Assembly (NCBI GenBank): GCA_035946955.1
Contig: DASYYE010000319.1
Span: 1 to 52,626, forward strand
Direction of reading: 5' to 3'
Origin: DASYYE01 sp035946955
GTDB lineage: Bacteria > Actinomycetota > Actinomycetes > Streptosporangiales > Streptosporangiaceae
DNA: 52,626 nucleotides
Program-made: the position numbers and the translations under genes
Part shown: piece by piece, positions 8,363 to 16,188 of the stretch
How the letters are laid out: every line of letters begins with the position of its first letter
Numbering within the stretch: the stretch's first letter is position 1
Notes under the pieces: generated by a model
The model's input: only the letters and a program-made list of their open reading frames with translations
Told to the model about the DNA's origin: nothing
Databases searched by the model: none

Positions 8363-9373
8363 CTACGGTGTACGCGGGTGGAACAGGCGGCTGATGGCGG
8401 CGGCGAGTTGCCGGGGTGAGGCGATCATCGTGAGATGTCGGCCAGGGATGGCGACCGGTGGGGGAGCACCGATCCTGGCCGCGGCCGCGGTCGCTTGCGT
8501 GTGGTCCATCTGCGGGTCGTCACGGCCGTAGACCACCAGCTTGGGCACGGCGGTGCCACGGAGTCCGTGCAGTTGCTGGCCGCTCAGGCTGGGGATCCCG
8601 TTCCCCAGCTCGTAGCCCACCACCTGCAGGAAGCCCGGCTGCTCCAGCGGCCTGCGCCAGGTCTCTACCCCCGCCGGCGACAGCGGCCGGCAGGCCGGGC
8701 CGCACTGCGACTGGTAGACCTGCTGGATCAGCCAGCTCTGGCTGAGCCCCAGCCGGAGCAGCGTCGTCCGGTACGGGTTGATCAGTATCCAGCCCATGAA
8801 GTGTGGTGACGGCAGCGGCGTGGCATCACCGTCCAGGAACACCAGGCCGCTGGCGGCGTGACGGTCTTCCAGCACCGTCATCCCCACGACCGCCGCACCA
8901 CTGGAGTGCCCGACGAGCACCGGCGCGTCCGCCCCGGTCAGGTGCATCGCCCGCAGGAACGCCAGCACTTGCGCGGCGAGGTGGCTGGCGTCGAACGGTG
9001 GGCTCGGCGCGCTGTAACCGGTGCCGGTGAGGTCGATCGCGAACACCCGGTGACTCGCGCCCAGCACAGGACCCAGGTCCGCGAAGGTGTCCGCGGTCTC
9101 GAACGCCCCCGGCACCAGGACGACCGGCGGCCCGCTGGTCCCCCACTCCAGGTAGCGGGTGTCGAACCCGCCTGCCCGGGCGAAACGCAGCCCGGCCGGC
9201 GGCCCCGCGCCGTCCGTGGCCCAGTTGTAGATGAAGCTGAAGGCCGTCACGACGACGACGAGCGCGGTCAGCGCGATTGCCCCGCGCCTGGCCCACCGGT
9301 GGAGCCCCCGGCTGCGTGGCGGGCCTTCGGGTTCAGGTGGTGACGCGGGTTCCACGGTGGATCGCATGCCCAT
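8363..9373 (-). CDS. Membrane-anchored alpha/beta hydrolase
   Basis: The 336-residue protein has an N-terminal transmembrane segment (31-50, GAIALTALVVVVTAFSFIYN) after a Pro-rich cytosolic tail. An alpha/beta-hydrolase domain follows. The oxyanion region (VVLVPGAFETADTF), the nucleophile elbow GHSSG (Ser157), the acid in VYGRDDPQM (near 288) and the histidine in PGRHLTMI (near 313) make a complete triad. A cap region near residues 190-245 contains CGPAC, a possible disulfide. Substrates of such hydrolases vary (esters, epoxides, haloalkanes) and cannot be deduced. The orientation implies an extracytoplasmic catalytic domain. Confidence 0.85.
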   Translation of the reverse strand: MGMRSTVEPASPPEPEGPPRSRGLHRWARRGAIALTALVVVVTAFSFIYNWATDGAGPPAGLRFARAGGFDTRYLEWGTSGPPVVLVPGAFETADTFADLGPVLGASHRVFAIDLTGTGYSAPSPPFDASHLAAQVLAFLRAMHLTGADAPVLVGHSSGAAVVGMTVLEDRHAASGLVFLDGDATPLPSPHFMGWILINPYRTTLLRLGLSQSWLIQQVYQSQCGPACRPLSPAGVETWRRPLEQPGFLQVVGYELGNGIPSLSGQQLHGLRGTAVPKLVVYGRDDPQMDHTQATAAAARIGAPPPVAIPGRHLTMIASPRQLAAAISRLFHPRTP

Positions 9374-9518
9374 TCCTAACCCCGCTCATCCGGCTCGTGG
9401 GGCCTGAGCGGAGCGCGCGACGAGTGGGTCACCCCTCGGGCGCGGCTCCTCGGAAATGTCACTGCTGCAGCGTATTTTGACCGTCAGGGAACCCCATCAA
9501 CCAAGCCCTGGAGCCATC

Positions 9519-10310
9519 ATGCTCGGCCGTGACCACGCGCTGTCCGGCGCCCTCGTCTTCGCAGGCGTCGCGCCGTTGGTAGGCGTGACCGGCCTGCACT
9601 TGGCCGCGGGCGTGGCCCTGACCATGGGTGCAGGGGTGCTGCCCGACATCGACGAGCCCGGGTCCACGATCGCCCGCACGTTCGGCTTCCTGACCGGGGC
9701 GTTCGCCTGGATCGCGCACGGGCTCAGCGGCGGTCACCGTAAGGGCACGCACAGCCTCATCGGCGTGGCGGCGCTCACTGCCGGGGCATTCTGGGCCGCG
9801 TCCATCCAGGGAAGCGCCTGGACGGCGCATGGGCGGCTGGCGCACCCGTGGCACCTGGTCCCCGCGCTCGTCGTGCTGGCCTTGTTGTTCTCGGCGGGCT
9901 TCCGGGCGGTGCACCTCGGCGGCCACCATGGTGACGCAGCGGGGGTCCTGCTGGCCGGCCTGGTGGTGTGGAAGGGCTGGGATCTGGACCTCATCACCCC
10001 GCCGCACTGGTCTTTGCTGACGTCTTGGCACGTGGCCAGCACGCACGTGCCTGTGCTGGCCGTGTGTGTCGCGCTGGGCATGCTCGCCCACATCGCGGGC
10101 GACATGTGCACGCATGACGGGTGCCCCCTGCTGTACCCGTTCAGCCGTTACGAGTTCGGGCTGCTGCCCGAGCAGATGAGGATCACCACGAACAAGCTCG
10201 CCGAGCACTGGGTGGTCACGCCGCTGCTGATAGCGGGGCTCGCCTTCTTCGCCTGGCAGGACTATGGTCACCTGCTGCTGGCTACGCATGGCACCCTGAC
10301 CGGTCGCTGA
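9519..10310 (+). CDS. YdjM-like metal-dependent hydrolase family membrane protein
   Basis: The ATG at 9519 has GGAG five bases upstream and gives 263 residues starting MLGRDHALSG. The protein has several membrane helices. It also has the family's conserved polar motifs: RDHALSG at the N-terminus, LPDIDEPGSTIAR after the first helices, then HRKGTHS, and a late HIAGD. These resemble the DUF457/YdjM group of inner-membrane proteins, annotated as metal-dependent hydrolases because of the His/Asp pattern. Activity has rarely been shown. It diverges from the hydrolase at 9373 across about 145 bp. Confidence 0.75.
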   Translation: MLGRDHALSGALVFAGVAPLVGVTGLHLAAGVALTMGAGVLPDIDEPGSTIARTFGFLTGAFAWIAHGLSGGHRKGTHSLIGVAALTAGAFWAASIQGSAWTAHGRLAHPWHLVPALVVLALLFSAGFRAVHLGGHHGDAAGVLLAGLVVWKGWDLDLITPPHWSLLTSWHVASTHVPVLAVCVALGMLAHIAGDMCTHDGCPLLYPFSRYEFGLLPEQMRITTNKLAEHWVVTPLLIAGLAFFAWQDYGHLLLATHGTLTGR

Positions 10311-10367
10311 CCGGGAGACGCCGCGCCGTGTGTGGCGTGAGGTTGAGACGATTCGAGCGGTGACGAG

Positions 10368-10574
10368 ATGGCAAAGACCAGTGTTGACATCGACATGGTC
10401 CAGCTCGACAAGGTACGGGGAATACTCGGGACCGGATCAATCCGAGAGACCATCCATGCCGCGTTCCGCGAGGTGATCCGCGTCGCGGCCGTCCGCGACC
10501 TGGTCGCCCTGGGTGAAGATGGCGCGTTCGGCTTCCTGCTTGAACCCGATGCCGGGGAGCGAACGTGGGGGTAA
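10368..10574 (+). CDS. vapB: VapB-type antitoxin
   Basis: The 68-residue protein has the layout of a ribbon-helix-helix antitoxin: an N-terminal strand (KTSVDIDMVQLDKVRGIL), then helices containing TGSIRETIHAAFREVIRVAA. A variable tail that would wrap the toxin follows. In VapBC systems it binds its own promoter and neutralises a PIN-domain RNase. Its stop overlaps the start of the PIN gene, the usual coupled arrangement. That toxin gene is broken here (10565-10675), so this antitoxin appears to be an orphan in this locus. Confidence 0.75.
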   Translation: MAKTSVDIDMVQLDKVRGILGTGSIRETIHAAFREVIRVAAVRDLVALGEDGAFGFLLEPDAGERTWG

Positions 10575-10675
10575 CGCGCTTCCTCGCCGACAAGAGCGCC
10601 CTTGATCGGGGCGGGGTCAGTCAAGCGTTAGCGATGGGGCCCACCAGGTGGATCCGGCCGATTCCGGGACGGTAG
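10565..10675 (+). pseudogene. vapC: VapC PIN-domain toxin stub
   Basis: A GTG start lies within the last codons of vapB. The first residues (VTRFLADKSALDR) match the N-terminus of actinomycete VapC proteins, where the Asp of ADKSAL is the first metal ligand of the PIN active site. After about 16 codons the match ends. The frame then runs through the 3' end of the opposing acetyltransferase gene and stops after 36 residues. The remaining three-quarters of the toxin is missing, so no RNase can be made. Confidence 0.7.
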
Positions 10676-11532
10676 CCGAGGCGGGCGTTCAGGCGGTTGA
10701 TCGGTGCGTTCCGTTCCTCGTTGCTGGTGTGGAGTCCGGTGTAGCCGTTGGCGAGCGCCCAGTTGATTTCTGTCGCCTTCAGGGCATGCGCGATGCCGTG
10801 TCCGCGCCAGGCTCTCTTGACGGCGGTCATGGCGTGGCCTGCGGCCGTCGGCGCGGTCAGCGACAGTTTTGCGAAGCCGACGACCTCCTCGTTGGCGAGC
10901 GCGATGAACGTCGCCTCGGGAGAGTCGGTGGGCCGCTGCATATAGTGGGCCATCCAGTCCTCGAACGGTTCGATGACGACGTCCTCGAAGCCGGGGATGT
11001 CAGTATGTGTTTCGAGGTCGACCTCGTACATCCCGCGTGCCAGTTCCGGCCGTTGCGCCCAGGTGACGATCTCGATCCCGGCCGGTGGCTGGACCTGCGA
11101 CGGTGACATGCCGACGAGGCTGAGCACGAGGCCCACCTCGCGCCGTTCCTCGGTGAAGCCGCGCCGCTGGGCAAAGGACAGGCTCTCCGGATCGTTGCCG
11201 GCGACCGACACCTCCAGTTCGCGCAGCCCTCGCTCGCTGGCCCACGGGGAGATGGCCTCATACAGTGCCGTGCCAGCGCCGCGCCGACGCTGCCCGGCGA
11301 GCACGGTGACGAGCGTAACGGCGCGGTGCGCGCGATAGGCGAAGACAGCCCCGACCCCAGATCCCAGGATGACGCCATCCTTACGGACCAGGTAGTCGAT
11401 GTAATCCTGGGCGCTGTCCCTGAATGAGTGCACCGCGTCGATCGTCACGGCGTCGTGCGGCCACACAGTGTTGTAGACCTCCAGCGAGGCCAGCTCGTCC
11501 GGCTCGTCCACGCAGGCTGTTACCTCAAGCAC
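10621..11532 (-). CDS. Tandem GNAT N-acetyltransferase
   Basis: The 303-residue protein contains two GNAT domains. The first (about 1-150) has the acetyl-CoA loop QRRRGAGTALYEAI. The second (about 155-303) has KRAWRGHGIAHALKATEINWA followed by GYTGLHTSNEERNAPINRLN, the typical end of motif B with the Asn-rich turn. Double GNAT proteins of this length are common in actinomycetes and resemble mycothiol synthase or antibiotic acetyltransferases. The substrate is not evident. The gene converges on vapB, and its 3' end overlaps the VapC stub, marking the recombination point that truncated the toxin. Confidence 0.85.
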   Translation of the reverse strand: MLEVTACVDEPDELASLEVYNTVWPHDAVTIDAVHSFRDSAQDYIDYLVRKDGVILGSGVGAVFAYRAHRAVTLVTVLAGQRRRGAGTALYEAISPWASERGLRELEVSVAGNDPESLSFAQRRGFTEERREVGLVLSLVGMSPSQVQPPAGIEIVTWAQRPELARGMYEVDLETHTDIPGFEDVVIEPFEDWMAHYMQRPTDSPEATFIALANEEVVGFAKLSLTAPTAAGHAMTAVKRAWRGHGIAHALKATEINWALANGYTGLHTSNEERNAPINRLNARLGYRPGIGRIHLVGPIANA

Positions 11533-11760
11533 CCGGCAACACTACGTCCGCCCCTCAGACGGCAGCGACCTAATTTCGCCGCGGCGAAGAACGCGACGTG
11601 TGCGGCAAACGTCCCCTGGAAAGGCGTCCGGCATCGTGCCAGGCTCGAATCGGACGGCGCCAAACCCGCACGGAGTCGAAAGATCTTGCATGCGGGACCG
11701 ACCGGCTTCGTCAGCTATCCGCAGGGCGCCGAACTCGCTTCAAGGGAGCAGGTGAGCGCC

Positions 11761-12438
11761 ATGCGTCGTCGTACACCAATCCGGTGGACGATGCTGATCG
11801 GTCTGTCACTGGCACTGTCGCTGTCGCTGTCGGTAGCGCTGAACGTAGTTTCCATCAGCCACCAGGTCAGTAAGCCGCGCCCTTCCCGGGCGGCCCTCGT
11901 GGCGAACACCTACGCCACCGTGGCCCACGTTCTGGCTGATGTGCCAGGGATCCAAGTGGCCCGGCCGTTCGAGACCGGCTTCACGGTGTACGACATCAAC
12001 AGCGCGATGACCCAGTTCACCGACGTCATGGGCATCCAGTGGGGCCCGGTGCGGGCCGCCACCCTGAACATCCGCCTGGCAAACGGCCAGGTGGTGCCGC
12101 TGGACCTGGCATCCGTGCTGTCGGCGCAGGGACCGCCCTATATCGAGCTGGTCCAAGGAGTCACGGGCGGGGGCGCTGGCGCTAGTCCGTTCATGGCGAC
12201 TCCGAACTCCTCGCCGGTGCATATCGGCTTCGCCGTCCACAACCTGGCGGCCGACTCGGATGCCCTGGTGGCGGCTGGGTTTCCGCGGATCGCCACGGTG
12301 AACGTCCCCGGGCAGGACGCGTTCGTCTTCGCTCTGCACCAAGGCCCCGGAAACATCACCATCGAACTCTTCGACGCAGCCTTCGCCCCACCCGGCGTCT
12401 GCGACACCCCCGGATCACCCTTCTGCTCCTCAGACTGA
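11761..12438 (+). CDS. Membrane-anchored VOC-fold protein
   Basis: Starting at the ATG at 11761 the protein has 225 residues. A GTG nine bases earlier is an alternative next to AAGGGAG. The N-terminus is an uncleaved signal-anchor or signal peptide (MLIGLSLALSLSLSVALNVVSI). The rest has the betaalphabeta repeats of the vicinal-oxygen-chelate superfamily, with HIGFAVHNLAADSDALVAAGF and a final strand ending in IELFDAAF. The pattern HIGF then E near the end supplies potential metal ligands. Exported VOC proteins include resistance and dioxygenase-like forms, and its role is open. Two cysteines at the extreme C-terminus (VCDTPGSPFC) may form a disulfide. Confidence 0.7.
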   Translation: MRRRTPIRWTMLIGLSLALSLSLSVALNVVSISHQVSKPRPSRAALVANTYATVAHVLADVPGIQVARPFETGFTVYDINSAMTQFTDVMGIQWGPVRAATLNIRLANGQVVPLDLASVLSAQGPPYIELVQGVTGGGAGASPFMATPNSSPVHIGFAVHNLAADSDALVAAGFPRIATVNVPGQDAFVFALHQGPGNITIELFDAAFAPPGVCDTPGSPFCSSD

Positions 12439-13179
12439 GCCTCCACCGGTTGGCGCACCTATCTGGCTGAGGAGACAATCGTCCCGCGCCGAGTGGCGTT
12501 TGCAATCGTCAAGCCAGAAGCGGCGGGCTTAGACTCCATTGCCACTGGATACGGATTGGCCTGAGCGTACTCCTAGTTCGTAAAGTTTGTAAGATTCGGA
12601 CGCAGGCCAAAATGTCAGCACGATAACGTTCTGTGTTTTGGCGGCTTGGCCCTGTCTCTGCACAGGGATGTTCGTGCCGCCTGGCAAACGGGCCGGACCG
12701 CCGAAGCCATCGCACGGACTGAGAAGAACCTGGCCGACCGGGGAGCGGGTACTGGGTTCCGACCATTCGGACACCCTGCTGACAGAGGATCAGTCCTCAT
12801 CAGTGCCGAGGCGGTGGGGTCATTCCACCCATCTCCGGAGGCGTGGGCGGTGATAGCCCAAGCCCTTGCCACAGGCGAGTGAAGCACGCTGAGCCCAGAG
12901 CGATAGCCTTGGACGACGCGGCGCCCGGGCTGTTGCGACGGCCACCTGGGGGATGCCGACCGTTCCCCGGCGGTCTCTTGCTCAATCCGCTGGACTGCAG
13001 CCGTCTGAGTGGCGGCTGCTATAGCGCACTCCGCTCAGGTGGTCCGCGAGTATTCAGTGCGAGGGCCCAATAACGGCGCATTGTGAGTGACCGCTTGGGC
13101 ATGCGTCTCAACCGGGTGACGGCGGTCGAGTCACTCCCCCGACTATGCGGGGCCGAACTGCGTGTCCGCCACCTCGGCA
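12439..13179. other. Gene-poor stretch
   Basis: There is no confident gene in these 740 bp. One weak candidate frame is 12646-12882 on the plus strand (TTG start, 78 residues, with helix-like RDVRAAWQTGRTAEAIARTE). Its codon use is only moderately gene-like and I recognise no family. The part from 12480 to 12620 is noticeably less GC-rich and could be a promoter region or degraded DNA. Confidence 0.4.
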
Positions 13180-13773
13180 TCAAGAAGATTGCGCCGGCCC
13201 AAGCCCGAGGCTCATCAAGAGCGCGTCGAGGTCTACGGCGGCGCCTTCAGGTGGCGCGCCTTGTGGCATTGCGTTCGCGAGGACCCACTTGGGCATCACG
13301 TCGAGATCGCAGACCTCGACGACGTACCGCTCGCTCAGCTTTGCTACAGCTTGCGCTTGCACCCCCGGATCTGGCCACAGCGAGGCCGACGTCGCTAGCC
13401 GTATCACCTCGATCCGCTGGGCGCGGACCCCGCGCAGGTCGACGAACACACACCCTGTGCACGCGACCTCGGCGTAGATGGGCGGATCGTCGTCGTGCGC
13501 ACTTTCGCTGAGGTATCCCGACAACGAGTCGAGCGTCCCCTCGATCGCCGCGTACAGACCACAACGGCACCCTGGGGCCGGAGCAGGGTGGTCCCCGCCG
13601 TAGCAAGTGGCTTCTATGGTCCGCGATGGGAAGCGTTCGAAGTCTGGGTTGTGGATAAGCGGCGCGGACAGCACGAAGCCGCTCTCCGACCAGCGCACCC
13701 GGAAAAGCCGCCAGCCAATGAGCGGCCGCGCCTCTGGGCACTGCAACTCCCGCTCCTCCATGGACTTGAGCAT
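13180..13773 (-). CDS. Conserved actinobacterial hypothetical protein
   Basis: The protein has 197 residues from the ATG at 13773; an in-frame ATG at 13761 is an alternative start. It is soluble with a conserved-looking core: APLIHNPDFERFPSRTIEATC, then HPAPAPGCRCGLYAAIEG, then EVACTGCVFVDLRGVRAQRIEVIRLA. The Cys pair in CRCG plus CTGC suggests a metal site or a structural role. I recall similar actinomycete proteins of unknown function, so this is a family member without an assigned role. The frame shows gene-like GC periodicity. Confidence 0.65.
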   Translation of the reverse strand: MLKSMEERELQCPEARPLIGWRLFRVRWSESGFVLSAPLIHNPDFERFPSRTIEATCYGGDHPAPAPGCRCGLYAAIEGTLDSLSGYLSESAHDDDPPIYAEVACTGCVFVDLRGVRAQRIEVIRLATSASLWPDPGVQAQAVAKLSERYVVEVCDLDVMPKWVLANAMPQGAPPEGAAVDLDALLMSLGLGPAQSS

Positions 13774-13808
13774 GCACCAAACCGTCGCCGTCGAGGACGA
13801 CCTGAACG

Positions 13809-14468
13809 TCAGCTATCTGCAGCGTCCACGACGCCGATGAGGGTACCGTCTGGGGTGGTGACCAGCAGGTGAGCGACGTGGTGCTCGTTCATGCGCTGGC
13901 GGGTGACGTCGAGGTCCTCGTGTGCCCGCACGGTGGTCGGACCGGGCTGCATCACCACGGCTGCCAGGGCTTGCTCGCCGACGCTGGTCCGGTCGGCTCG
14001 CAGCATCCCGACCACGGTGCGCTGACCGGCGATGACCACGCAGCGGTCCCATCCCTGGGCGCGTGCCTGCTGCAACGCCGGCCCGGCGGGGGCGTCGGGA
14101 GCGCAGGTGGGCACGTCACGCCGGAGGGCGTCCAGAACCCTGCGGCTGGGCTGGCCTGCCCTGCCGGTGGGGAGACCGGCCGCGATCCAGTCGGCCTTGC
14201 CGAGGGTGTAGTCGTAGACGGGCGCGAACCCGAGTTGCGTGAGCCGGCACGCGGCTCGCGGGCTCATGTCTCAAAGGCCGTCCCAGCAGTACACGATCAC
14301 CGGCCGAGACCTGTCGAGCACGGCTGAGGTCCCGGCGGTCAGTGACTTGAGCGGCAAGCTGATGGCGCCCGGCAGGTGCTCCTCGTCGAACTCGTCCCGG
14401 GGCAGGACCTCGACCAGTTGCGCGCCGGCCTCGACCAGCCGGCGAACCTCGTCCCGGGTGATCCCCAC
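13809..14468 (-). CDS. Rhodanese-CBS protein with in-frame TGA at the catalytic Cys position
   Basis: The GTG at 14468 has GGAGG eight bases upstream. Residues 1-105 form a rhodanese domain (ITRDEVRRLVEAGAQLVEVL, then DEEHLPGAISLPLKSL, then VIVYCWDGL). Residues 105-219 form a CBS pair ending TPDGTLIGVVDAAD. The frame is intact except for a TGA at codon 66. Reading on without a shift gives DMSPRAACRL. The active-site loop of rhodaneses is C-x4-R, and the TGA sits exactly at that Cys (TGA-D-M-S-P-R). Related actinomycete proteins, as I remember them, carry CDMSPRAA there. The family moves sulfane sulfur, and the CBS part would sense adenosyl ligands. It is either a selenocysteine codon or a nonsense mutation, which would leave 65 residues and possible reinitiation at the ATG at 14267. 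Confidence 0.75.
14240..14266 (-). promoter_or_regulatory. Potential hairpin just downstream of the in-frame TGA
   Basis: Four bases after the TGA the transcript can fold into a stem of UGAGCC with GGCUCA, capped by CGCG/CGCG around a 3-nt AGC loop, with a 4-nt bulge on the 3' side. The position resembles that of bacterial SECIS elements, but the apical loop lacks the usual GU. GC-rich DNA folds like this often, so this is weak evidence. Confidence 0.25.
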
Positions 14469-15293
14469 ACCCCCATCCTCCACCTTCCAGCCCAGGGGAA
14501 GGTCAACGGTAATCTCCCTGATGCCGGAACCGGCGAGATGGCAGCGGCGGCCGGGGTGACCAGGGCGGCGGGCCAGCTTGCCAGACGCCTTACCGGTGAG
14601 CACCTGATCGCACCCGGCGGCGGTCAGGGTGTCGCTGCTGCGGAAACGCCCAGTTTCGCTGCGCTGTCCGCCGGACGATCATTACCCGCGGCAGTCAGGA
14701 GCCAGGCGCGTTGAAGGTTGCTGCAGCTCCTTGGACCCAGCTGCTTGCCAATGTCAGGCCGTGCGCTCTGCCTGCCCCGTTCAACCGCAGCACCGCTGGC
14801 GGCCTCAAGCCCGCCGACCCCAGCTACGTCCAGGCCACCATGCGCCGGGCCGGCGTCACCGCAGCGCGCATGTCACTCCAGGCGCTTGCGCACTAGATCC
14901 GCTGGATGCGCTGAATTCACCTTTGTCGACCCAGGCGTCTAGCTGGGGACTCCGCAACTCAAGATATTCAATGGGAGGTGCTGGCAGCCACGGGATCGGC
15001 GAGTTGGTGATATGGGGTCTTGTGTGCCGTCTGTTCCGGGTGCCTGGTTTGACTTCGCGGGAGATGTCTGCCACGGCCGGGCATAATGAGTGATGTCCGT
15101 TTGATGGCCTGATGCCCGTTCCAGGTGTTTTGAACGTGGTACAGCCGCGGCTTCCAAGATCGTGTGGGTGTCGAGTCCTGTGACCACTGCAGAAGACCCG
15201 TGCCTGCCTTGCCCGCGTGGCTGCCGACGTGGCGGTTGCGACTTCCCGGGTTGGTCGTGGGAAGAATTTGGACCGTCGCAAACGGCACGGTTG
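14469..15293. other. Gene-poor stretch
   Basis: I find no gene I can defend in these 825 bp. Short open frames are present on both strands (for example 14711-14896 on plus), but none shows a recognisable family or a good ribosome binding site. The part from about 14930 to 15160 has lower GC than its surroundings and may be degraded foreign DNA. Confidence 0.4.
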
Positions 15294-15635
15294 CTAGGTC
15301 CGCTGACGAATCCACCATTGGCGCGCGACCGCCTCGGCCGCGGCCGACGAAGCCGGTGCCTGGTCGACTGCGTCGGCCTCGGCTAGCAGGGCGCGGGCGG
15401 TATCCAGCATGGCCTCAACCTCACTGCCACGGGCCTTGGCTGGGATTGCCAGGTAGAGCCGGGCCGGGCCGTCTGGCTTGCCGCGCACCATCGCTTTCAC
15501 GTCCTTGGCGCGGGCCAGCGCTTCGTAGCGCTGGCACCACATCTCGCTGACCTGGCCTGTCAGCGGGATAGCGACGTGCAGCTCGGCGTCGTGGTAACTG
15601 AGGCCGATGTCCGCCCGGGAATCGATGTCCGTCAT
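15294..15635 (-). CDS. Hypothetical protein, 113 aa
   Basis: I do not recognise a family. The protein starts MTDIDSRADIGLSYHDAELH and has an alternating strand/helix pattern: LHVAIPLTGQVSEMWCQRYEAL, then ARLYLAIPAKARGSEVEAML. A helical Ala-rich tail (TARALLAEADAV) follows. It has no signal peptide or membrane segment. Third-position GC is high and consistent through the frame, which argues for a real gene. It lies between the rhodanese region and the nested mobile elements. Confidence 0.55.
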   Translation of the reverse strand: MTDIDSRADIGLSYHDAELHVAIPLTGQVSEMWCQRYEALARAKDVKAMVRGKPDGPARLYLAIPAKARGSEVEAMLDTARALLAEADAVDQAPASSAAAEAVARQWWIRQRT

Positions 15636-15844
15636 AGCCAGGGCCCAATCTCGCGCCGACGCCCTGCATTACAGGCTATGGCACGTGCAGCGGCCGGCGG
15701 ACGCAACGCCCGGCCCGTCGGATGGTGCCCCGCTGGCCCGCAACCTGGATACCTGCTGACAGCCGCGGCTGATCCGCGGGAGCGGCCCCTCGTCCGGATG
15801 ATCAAAGGCGTCTACTCCTGACCGGACCGGATCGAAAGGCCGCT

Positions 15845-15922
15845 ATGTCAGTGGCGCACGCCCGCGCTACCGCCTTGACCAGCGCAGATGAACAAGCAGG
15901 TGATGAGGTCCGCGGTCTGCTA
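15845..15922 (+). pseudogene. ISAs1-family transposase, 5' segment
   Basis: An ATG with GAAAGG five bases upstream opens a frame of 26 codons ending DEVRGLL. It is cut at CTA by the IS630-type element. Rejoining it to 20722 restores the continuous ISAs1-type N-terminal motif EVRGLLGVLAQVPDTRKRRG. The two parts belong to one gene that was interrupted by insertion. Confidence 0.8.
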
Positions 15923-15951
15923 GTGGTCGCGGCCGTTAATTCGTCGGGGGT
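15923..15951 (+). repeat. Left terminal inverted repeat of the IS630-type element
   Basis: These 29 bp are the perfect reverse complement of 20691-20719. The inner edge contains the stop codon of the transposase C-terminal half. Confidence 0.9.
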
Positions 15952-16166
15952 CATGCGGCGAGGGGGCGGGGCGCGTGCCGGTCGTGCCTGCCGATGCGGG
16001 CCAGGAGTTGGTTGAGGTCTGTGCGGGTGAATCGCCAGTCGAAGGGCCTGGCGGTGGCGTTGTAGTGCTGCTCGAAGGCGAGGATCTGCTCTTCGAGTTC
16101 GTCTAGGCCCTCGAAGTCGTCGGGGGTGAGCAGCTTGCGCTGGAGGACGGAGAAGTAGACCTCGAT
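15951..16166 (-). pseudogene. IS630-type transposase, C-terminal half
   Basis: From GAG at 16163 the frame reads EVYFSVLQRKLLTPDDFEGL and continues to a TGA at 15951, about 70 residues. This is the standard end of IS630-family transposases, in which the Glu of the motif WLNQVE completes the DDE triad. That Glu is the first residue here, while the WLNQ part lies 3.1 kb away at 19321-19329. There is no start codon, so it cannot be expressed alone. The split is exactly at the third catalytic residue. Confidence 0.85.
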
Positions 16167-16178
16167 TAACCGGCTCTC
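16166..16178 (+). repeat. Left terminal repeat of the recombinase element
   Basis: This 13-bp sequence starts TTAACCGGC and pairs with 19301-19313 in inverted orientation with one mismatch. It lies 10 bp beyond the stop of the TnpB-like gene. Confidence 0.65.
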
Positions 16179-16188
16179 GTGACCGGAA

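Noticed and set aside
13809..14267. Stand-alone CBS protein starting at the ATG at 14267
   Set aside because: The upstream frame is the same, begins with a good ribosome binding site and completes the rhodanese domain. The ATG lies inside the active-site loop, so it is at best a reinitiation site.
14711..14896. Small plus-strand gene
   Set aside because: It has no ribosome binding site or family match, and it lies in a stretch with several equally plausible random frames.
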